Assembly: GCA_013215525.1 (NCBI GenBank)
Contig: JABSQY010000006.1
Coordinates: forward strand, 1 to 11,559
Length of the DNA: 11,559 bases
Source of the DNA: Nanoarchaeales archaeon
GTDB taxonomy: Archaea; Nanobdellota; Nanobdellia; Woesearchaeales; UBA583
Reading direction: 5' to 3'
Shown: positions 7,663 through 11,559 of the stretch, in pieces
How positions within the stretch are numbered: the first letter of the stretch is position 1
How the letters are laid out: the number at the start of each line of letters is the position of its first letter
Translations under genes and position numbers: made by a program
Notes under the pieces: model-generated
The model's database searches: none
Told to the model about the DNA's origin: nothing
What the model saw: the letters and a program-made list of their open reading frames with translations, nothing else

Positions 7663-7671
7663 ATTTTTAAT
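7638..7671 (+). repeat. repeat unit 1: 3' end of trm5 and its hairpin
   Basis: This 34-base unit covers the last codons of trm5 (C-C-D-F-K-I-L-stop) and the bases just after. It matches 7707-7740 at 29 of 34 positions with an offset of exactly 69 bases. The match fades upstream of 7638, where only a gapped similarity remains. Confidence 0.75.
7651..7668 (+). terminator. hairpin and T-run over the trm5 stop codon
   Basis: AAAATTC (7651-7657), loop TTT, GAATTTT (7661-7667) is a perfect 7-bp stem followed by another T, and it spans the trm5 stop codon TGA (7660-7662). The position and T-run suit a terminator; function is inferred. Confidence 0.45.
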
Positions 7672-7704
7672 CACAGCGTCTAAGAATTTAGAATAAATTG
7701 TTAA

Positions 7705-7740
7705 GAATGTTGCGACTTTAAAATTTTATAAATTTTTAAT
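7705..7740 (+). pseudogene. remnant second copy of the trm5 3' end (repeat unit 2)
   Basis: In the same frame as trm5, bases 7708-7731 read TGT TGC GAC TTT AAA ATT TTA TAA, that is C-C-D-F-K-I-L-stop, identical to the trm5 C-terminus. Five bases differ from unit 1 across the 34-base match, and all fall in synonymous or stop-to-stop changes. Upstream the similarity decays and in-frame stops (TAA at 7681 and 7702) break the reading, so it is not a functional gene. It looks like the scar of an older trm5 end or of a partial tandem duplication. It carries its own hairpin. Confidence 0.65.
7720..7737 (+). terminator. second trm5-type hairpin with a compensated base pair
   Basis: AAAATTT (7720-7726), loop TAT, AAATTTT (7730-7736) is a perfect 7-bp stem followed by T. 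It is the counterpart of the hairpin at 7651-7668. The C:G pair closing the loop there is T:A here, so both arms changed together. It may act as a back-up terminator for trm5. Confidence 0.4.
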
Positions 7741-7764
7741 TAAATAGATTAAAATAAAATAATT

Positions 7765-8787
7765 TTAACTTAAACTATTATAAATTATTTCTAAATCTAC
7801 ATCATAATTATTTTCAACATAATTTTCACCATTATACTTTTCTGCAATTTTTGGAAAATCTTTTTCTTTTAAATTAGTAATAAAATAATTTTTTTCTAAA
7901 AAAGTAAAAAAAGTATCAATCATATAATCTTGATCCTCAACAAGACTTAAATCAACTAATTCATAAATATGCGCATTATTACCATATTCTAAAATATTAT
8001 AACCCATCATCTGAGCAAAACCAAAACTAGAACTTTTAAAAGCTAACTCCTTATCAATATATTGAGCATAAAGATATGCTGACACATTAGTCTCACTAGG
8101 AACTCTACTAAAACTACTACCTTTTTCAATAGTACAAGGAACTTTTTTCGAAGATTTTTTATTAAACAAATGACATTCAAACCTAACACTATCATAAGTT
8201 TTATATCCTTCTTCTTTAATTAAAATTGCATAAACTAAATTTACATCATAACTATGATTGTCAGCATGCTTTTCAAACTTTGAATTATAAGAATTAAAAA
8301 AGTTATTTGATTTAAAAACAGCTGTTTTAGTCTCAGCGTCTTCCTCAGTTAAAGGATTAGCACTCACATAATCAGGATGTTTTTTAATTACTTCTTTAAT
8401 TTTAGTATACAAAGCTCCACATTCCAATTTTTTATAATCATCTTTAGATAACTCAAAACCATCCATCTTTGAACATTTTTTATAATACTTTTCTACTACA
8501 ACCCAATCAAATTTCTGAGTATCAGTACATACTGGTTCAACAGAATCATAACATATTACAACTTTACATACTCTACCCTCGGAAATCTCGCATTTCTCTT
8601 TAAGTGAAATTAAACTAAGTTTTGATTTACCCTCAGAACCAAACAAATCCAAAAACAAATCTATATTAGTAGATAATACTGCTAATATAGTAAATGAAAG
8701 AATAAGAATACTTACAAGCTTTGTCATAGGTAATTCTGTACCTTTTTTATTAGAATTAGAATAAATAGATTTTGAATTTGATTTCAT
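7765..8787 (-). CDS. membrane-anchored N-acetylmuramidase-family protein (PF11860-like)
   Basis: Taking the ATG at 8787, 7 bases after the stop of the gene upstream, gives 340 residues; a longer ATG at 8844 would overlap that gene by 50 bases. A Lys-rich N-terminus and one hydrophobic segment (about 22-40, LVSILILSFTILAVLS) form a signal anchor, so the rest faces outside. Residues 62-125 hold six Cys of eight in the protein (66, 74, 79, 87, 105, 123; then 205 and 218), fitting disulfide bonds outside the cell. Residues about 175-335 match the N-acetylmuramidase family formerly called DUF3380: a candidate catalytic Glu in IKEEG (192 or 193), RFECHLF (202-208; family pattern F-E-x-H-x-F), SSFGFAQMMGYN (253-264; family S-W-G-x-x-Q-I-M-G) and YNGENYVENNYD (318-329; family YNG-x-x-Y-x-x-x-x-Y-D). 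Such enzymes cut the MurNAc-GlcNAc bond of bacterial peptidoglycan. Assignment rests on motif recognition by eye. Confidence 0.8.
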   Translation of the reverse strand: MKSNSKSIYSNSNKKGTELPMTKLVSILILSFTILAVLSTNIDLFLDLFGSEGKSKLSLISLKEKCEISEGRVCKVVICYDSVEPVCTDTQKFDWVVVEKYYKKCSKMDGFELSKDDYKKLECGALYTKIKEVIKKHPDYVSANPLTEEDAETKTAVFKSNNFFNSYNSKFEKHADNHSYDVNLVYAILIKEEGYKTYDSVRFECHLFNKKSSKKVPCTIEKGSSFSRVPSETNVSAYLYAQYIDKELAFKSSSFGFAQMMGYNILEYGNNAHIYELVDLSLVEDQDYMIDTFFTFLEKNYFITNLKEKDFPKIAEKYNGENYVENNYDVDLEIIYNSLS

Positions 8788-8794
8788 TTGAAAT

Positions 8795-10270
8795 TTAACC
8801 CTTAATAACTGGAAAACTTTGATAATATTTACGAGTTTTACCATTCACTTTAACTTCAAGTTCTAAATCAGGTAATCTAATATCACCTAAAATTCCCTTT
8901 TGATTAACTAAACTAAACCCTAATAATCTTGTATCACCTTTTTCAAATCTCTTAAAATCCCAAACTAATTTATATTGAGATTCTCCCTTTAAAACATGTT
9001 TAGGTTCAGTTAAAGAAAAAGAATCATCTTTAACTTGCAAGTATGAAGGCATTCTAAAAATAATTTTTAATTTATCTAATTCAGATTCCTTAATATTTTC
9101 AAAACCAATTCTAACTTTAAATCCTTTAACTCCCTCATGTTTAACTCTTTGAACTTCAAATAATTGATTCTTAACAACTAAAGGATTTGAATTCTTTCTA
9201 ATATATACATAAGTAAAAATTACAAAAATTACAAAAACTACAATCACAAGAGCTAAATAATTAAATGAATAAATAATAACTTTACTCTCTCCTCTTTCTA
9301 AAGGAACATCAAATTTAATCCCTTCACTTGACTCAACAAAACTTTCTGCATCAGTTCCAAATAATAAACTTTTAAAAAATCCAAAACTTAATTCTTCGTC
9401 AAACACATCACCCTCATTACCTAAATTAGTAATAGTTAATTCGACACGATCTCTAAATAAACCTTGTCCAGAAGAAGTTACAACTTCAATATTTTCATAA
9501 GAAGAAATAACTAAATTAGAATTTGAATACCATTCTTGAGCAGAACCTCCACCATCTTTTAAAACTCTAGTTGTAACCTTTGTATCATAATTTCCAGGTT
9601 TAAGAGTAGATGGAACATTTAACTGATAAATCTTATAAGGCGCATCAGTTGAAAACACATCTTCAATTAAATCAAATTCATAATCTCCAAGTACAACTGA
9701 AATCTCAACATCAGTATTTTTAGTAACAGCTTCAGAATTTACAGTAAATTTAAGTGGACTTACAGGTGATACAGCTGTATGTTGAACTTTAGAAATAAAT
9801 TTCAAATTATCTTTTGTAGGTTTAATATTTACTGAATAAGTTAAATATACTTCATCTTCTCCAATAATTTTAACTGGAAACTCAAAAAAACCGAAATATT
9901 CTTCATTATTTTGTGAAATTTTAATTAAATTTGGTGAAACAACATTTTCAGTATAATCAAAAGCAGAATTTGAATTTAAATTCATCTCAAAAGTTATTTT
10001 CTCATTTGGAGATAATTTTACTTTTTCTTCATTTAAACTAATATCCCAACCACTTTGGTCTTCTACTTCAAAACTAATCTCTTGTTCATAATCTAAATTA
10101 TTTTTAACAACAATTAAAAATTGACTTTCAATATCATTATTAAAAACATCAGCACGTAAAGTATCGATTGTAACTTCAAAAGCTCCATTTTCATTATAAA
10201 CATTACTTGCAAAAATTGAAGTAATTGAAAATAAAAAAATAGAAAAAAATGTTAAAAATTTAGAAAACAT
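8795..10270 (-). CDS. secreted/membrane beta-sandwich protein with signal peptide and one TM helix
   Basis: This is a 491-residue protein when started at the second ATG of an ATGATG pair (10270), which puts a clean signal peptide at the N-terminus (MFSKFLTFFSIFLFSITSIF, cleavage near AS|NVYN at 22). The ATG at 10333 would add 21 basic residues and overlap tfb by 74 bases. After the signal, about 310 extracellular residues are beta-rich with repeated Ig-like features (SFEVEDQSGWDISL, then LSPNEKITFEM, then NVPSTLKPGNYDTKVTT, then VELTITNLGNEGDV), as in archaeal COG1470/COG1361-type surface proteins. A TM helix follows (about 338-357, LALVIVVFVIFVIFTYVYI) with IRK on its inner side, then about 130 mostly beta residues in the cytoplasm (KVRIGFENIKESELDKLKII and onward). 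It overlaps the tfb end by 11 bases and precedes the muramidase gene by 7. Its function is unknown; a surface scaffold or partner of the muramidase is a guess. Confidence 0.75.
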   Translation of the reverse strand: MFSKFLTFFSIFLFSITSIFASNVYNENGAFEVTIDTLRADVFNNDIESQFLIVVKNNLDYEQEISFEVEDQSGWDISLNEEKVKLSPNEKITFEMNLNSNSAFDYTENVVSPNLIKISQNNEEYFGFFEFPVKIIGEDEVYLTYSVNIKPTKDNLKFISKVQHTAVSPVSPLKFTVNSEAVTKNTDVEISVVLGDYEFDLIEDVFSTDAPYKIYQLNVPSTLKPGNYDTKVTTRVLKDGGGSAQEWYSNSNLVISSYENIEVVTSSGQGLFRDRVELTITNLGNEGDVFDEELSFGFFKSLLFGTDAESFVESSEGIKFDVPLERGESKVIIYSFNYLALVIVVFVIFVIFTYVYIRKNSNPLVVKNQLFEVQRVKHEGVKGFKVRIGFENIKESELDKLKIIFRMPSYLQVKDDSFSLTEPKHVLKGESQYKLVWDFKRFEKGDTRLLGFSLVNQKGILGDIRLPDLELEVKVNGKTRKYYQSFPVIKG

Positions 10271-11222
10271 CATCTTTATTAACATCCTCTTTAGATTTAG
10301 ATTTTGCTTTAATTTTTTTAATTTCATCTTCAAGATCTAATTTTTGAATAATTTCTTTATATCTATTACGAATTGTAACCTCAGTCACACCAGACACATC
10401 AGAAATATCTCTTTGTGTTCTTCTCTCTCCTTCTAATAAACCAGCAATATATAATGCTGCAGCAGCAATTCCAATAGGCCCACGTCCAGAAGTTAACTCT
10501 AATGATAAAGCTTGTGATAAAATCTCAACAGCTCTTGATTGTGTCTCAGGCCCATACTTTAAAACACTTGCAAATCTTGAAATATAATCAACAGGATTTG
10601 ATGGTAAAATCTTAATTCTTAATTCTCTTGTAATATATCTATAAGAACGACCAATCTCTTTTTTATCAATTCCTGACGCTTCAGCAATCTCATCTAAAGT
10701 TCTTGGAATATTTTGACGTCTACAAGCAGCATACACAACACCTGCAACAACACTCTCAATACTTCTTCCACGAACTAAATTCTTTTGAACAGCTTCAGTA
10801 TAAATCTTTCCAGCCTCTTCTTCAATTGAAGTTGGTAAATTTAAAAATGAAGATAAACGACGAAGTTCACCTAGTGCAATTTTTAGATTTTTCTCCATAA
10901 CTGTAGATAATCTTTTTTGCCATCTCTTTAATCTTTGAAGTTTATATCTTTGTTTCTTATCTAAAGAAAAAGCATCTGACTCAGAACCAATTGAAGTTCC
11001 CATACCCATATCATATTTAGTATATGAAGTTGGAGCACCTGAACGTCTCATCTCTGAATCATCTCCTTCCTCAAAGTCTCTCCATTCTTTCCCTAAAGAA
11101 ATATTTTTTGCATCAATTAACAAACCACAACTTCTACAAATCATCTCTCCACGATCTTTATCGTTGTAAAGATTTGTACCACCACATTCTGGACACTTTT
11201 TTAAATTTTCTGAACCTACCAT
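10260..11222 (-). CDS. tfb: transcription initiation factor B (TFB)
   Basis: TFB (archaeal TFIIB) bridges TBP bound to the TATA box and RNA polymerase, and its B-reader and linker help open the promoter. The 320 residues show the N-terminal zinc ribbon with CPEC (10-13) and CRSC (29-32). The B-reader/linker region follows (KEWRDFEEGDDSEMRRSGAP, then KYDMGMGTSIG, about 45-79). Two cyclin folds come next, the first with SIEEEAGKIYTEAVQKNLVRGRS and the second carrying the helix-turn-helix RTQRDISDVSGVTEVTIRNRYKE that reads the BRE. The C-terminus ends in a Lys/Asp-rich tail (KIKAKSKSKEDVNKDDVF). Length and motifs are complete, so it should be functional. It is the first gene of a tight minus-strand set: its stop overlaps the next start by 11 bases. 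Confidence 0.97.
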   Translation of the reverse strand: MVGSENLKKCPECGGTNLYNDKDRGEMICRSCGLLIDAKNISLGKEWRDFEEGDDSEMRRSGAPTSYTKYDMGMGTSIGSESDAFSLDKKQRYKLQRLKRWQKRLSTVMEKNLKIALGELRRLSSFLNLPTSIEEEAGKIYTEAVQKNLVRGRSIESVVAGVVYAACRRQNIPRTLDEIAEASGIDKKEIGRSYRYITRELRIKILPSNPVDYISRFASVLKYGPETQSRAVEILSQALSLELTSGRGPIGIAAAALYIAGLLEGERRTQRDISDVSGVTEVTIRNRYKEIIQKLDLEDEIKKIKAKSKSKEDVNKDDVF

Positions 11223-11248
11223 TGTCTTTAAATAAACTCTAAAACTAC

Positions 11249-11256
11249 AAAATATA
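11249..11256 (-). promoter_or_regulatory. possible TATA box of the tfb operon
   Basis: On the minus strand GC-TATATTTT is centred about 30 bases from the tfb ATG, predicting a start near 11226 and a leader of about 4 bases. The match to the TTTATATA consensus is weaker than for leuS, so the exact box is uncertain. Confidence 0.35.
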
Positions 11257-11402
11257 GCAAATAAAGTTTTTAATTATAGTAAATTTACAAATTCAGAGAA
11301 TAAAAAGATTTATTACCCTTCTGTAGTACTAAATACTCTAAAAGTAAACTTCAAAACAAATTAAATTCAATTAATTAACAATATAAAAATAGTTAATAGA
11401 GA

Positions 11403-11559
11403 TTATTCTCTACCAATTAATAAGTCTCCACCATTAATTGTCTTACGACCACTATGTGATGAAATTTTTGATGCCTTTAAAGATAATTCATATAAGTAAT
11501 GTTCTAAAATTTTCTTTAATTCTTCTTTAGCATCTTCTGAAACACGTTCAGCTCCTTTT
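11403..11559 (-). CDS. archaeal histone, C-terminal part (5' end outside the window)
   Basis: The last 51 codons of a histone-fold gene are present. The text runs KGAERVSEDAKEELKKILEH and later SSHSGRKTINGGDLLIGRE, matching the archaeal histone pattern D-A-G-A-E-R-V-S-x-D-A, the long central helix, then H-x-G-R-K-T-I before helix 3. The Arg of GAERV and the RKT loop are the usual DNA-contacting positions. Histones of this kind dimerise and wrap DNA. The C-terminus is odd: after GRKTI, HMfB-type histones continue through a full helix 3 (KAEDIELAVRRFKK), whereas here only NGGDLLIGRE follows, about four residues shorter and with three glycines. A small hairpin (AGAGA-type stem AGAGA/TCTCT, 11398-11411) overlaps the stop codon. 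The first exons of the family's N-terminal helix 1 are off the window. Confidence 0.92.
   Translation of the reverse strand, partial: KGAERVSEDAKEELKKILEHYLYELSLKASKISSHSGRKTINGGDLLIGRE

Noticed and set aside
7660..7683. Stop-codon readthrough or recoding of the trm5 TGA to join the second CCDFKIL copy
   Set aside because: Reading on from the TGA meets TAA at 7681 before the second copy, and another TAA lies at 7702, so no joined protein is possible without several recoding events.
8788..8844. Upstream extension of the muramidase to the ATG at 8844
   Set aside because: It would overlap the previous gene by 50 bases and place extra residues before the signal anchor. The ATG at 8787, 7 bases after the upstream stop, fits operon spacing better.
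10271..10333. Upstream extension of the surface protein to the ATG at 10333
   Set aside because: It would overlap tfb by 74 bases and bury the signal peptide behind 21 basic residues. The ATGATG at 10273/10270 gives a standard signal peptide.
11223..11402. Search for a tRNA, small RNA or CRISPR-like element in the gap between tfb and the histone gene
   Set aside because: No T-loop or acceptor-stem pattern, C/D boxes or regular repeats were visible. The gap seems to hold the tfb promoter and AT-rich spacer only.

Overview
The window comes from an archaeon. It encodes transcription factor B (the archaeal TFIIB), an archaeal-type leucyl-tRNA synthetase, a Trm5-type tRNA methyltransferase, a HerA-like DUF87 ATPase and, at the right edge, an archaeal histone. 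The DNA is very AT-rich, the genes are tightly packed, and several starts lie about 26 bases downstream of a TATA box with no Shine-Dalgarno site. This fits a small-genome lineage of the DPANN type (Woesearchaeota, Pacearchaeota or Nanoarchaeota). That placement is inferred from gene content and composition, not from a phylogeny.

Layout, left to right. 126-915 (+): a two-gene unit, a small two-helix membrane protein followed one base later by an unrecognised soluble protein. 953-3895 (-): leuS, convergent with the first unit across a short hairpin. 4013-4570 (-): an unrecognised 185-residue protein. 4715-6037 (+): a HerA/DUF87 P-loop ATPase. 6057-6383 (-): an unrecognised 108-residue protein, divergent from 6439-7662 (+), a Trm5-like m1G37 tRNA methyltransferase; both appear to use one palindromic TATA box. 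7663-7764 holds a partial second copy of the trm5 3' end with its hairpin. 7765-11222 (-): a probable three-gene operon read from right to left, tfb, then a secreted or membrane beta-sandwich protein, then a membrane-anchored N-acetylmuramidase-family protein. 11403-11559 (-): the C-terminal part of a histone gene that continues off the window.

Most genes are information-processing housekeeping functions (charging of tRNA-Leu, G37 methylation, basal transcription, chromatin). The most unexpected content is the tfb operon. It appears to couple a general transcription factor to an exported peptidoglycan-hydrolase-like protein in an organism that should have no peptidoglycan, which suggests action on a bacterial neighbour or an adapted role at the archaeal surface. 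The second notable point is the trm5 locus: a large insertion in the catalytic domain, a changed N-x-P motif, and a synonymous-only second copy of its last codons just downstream.
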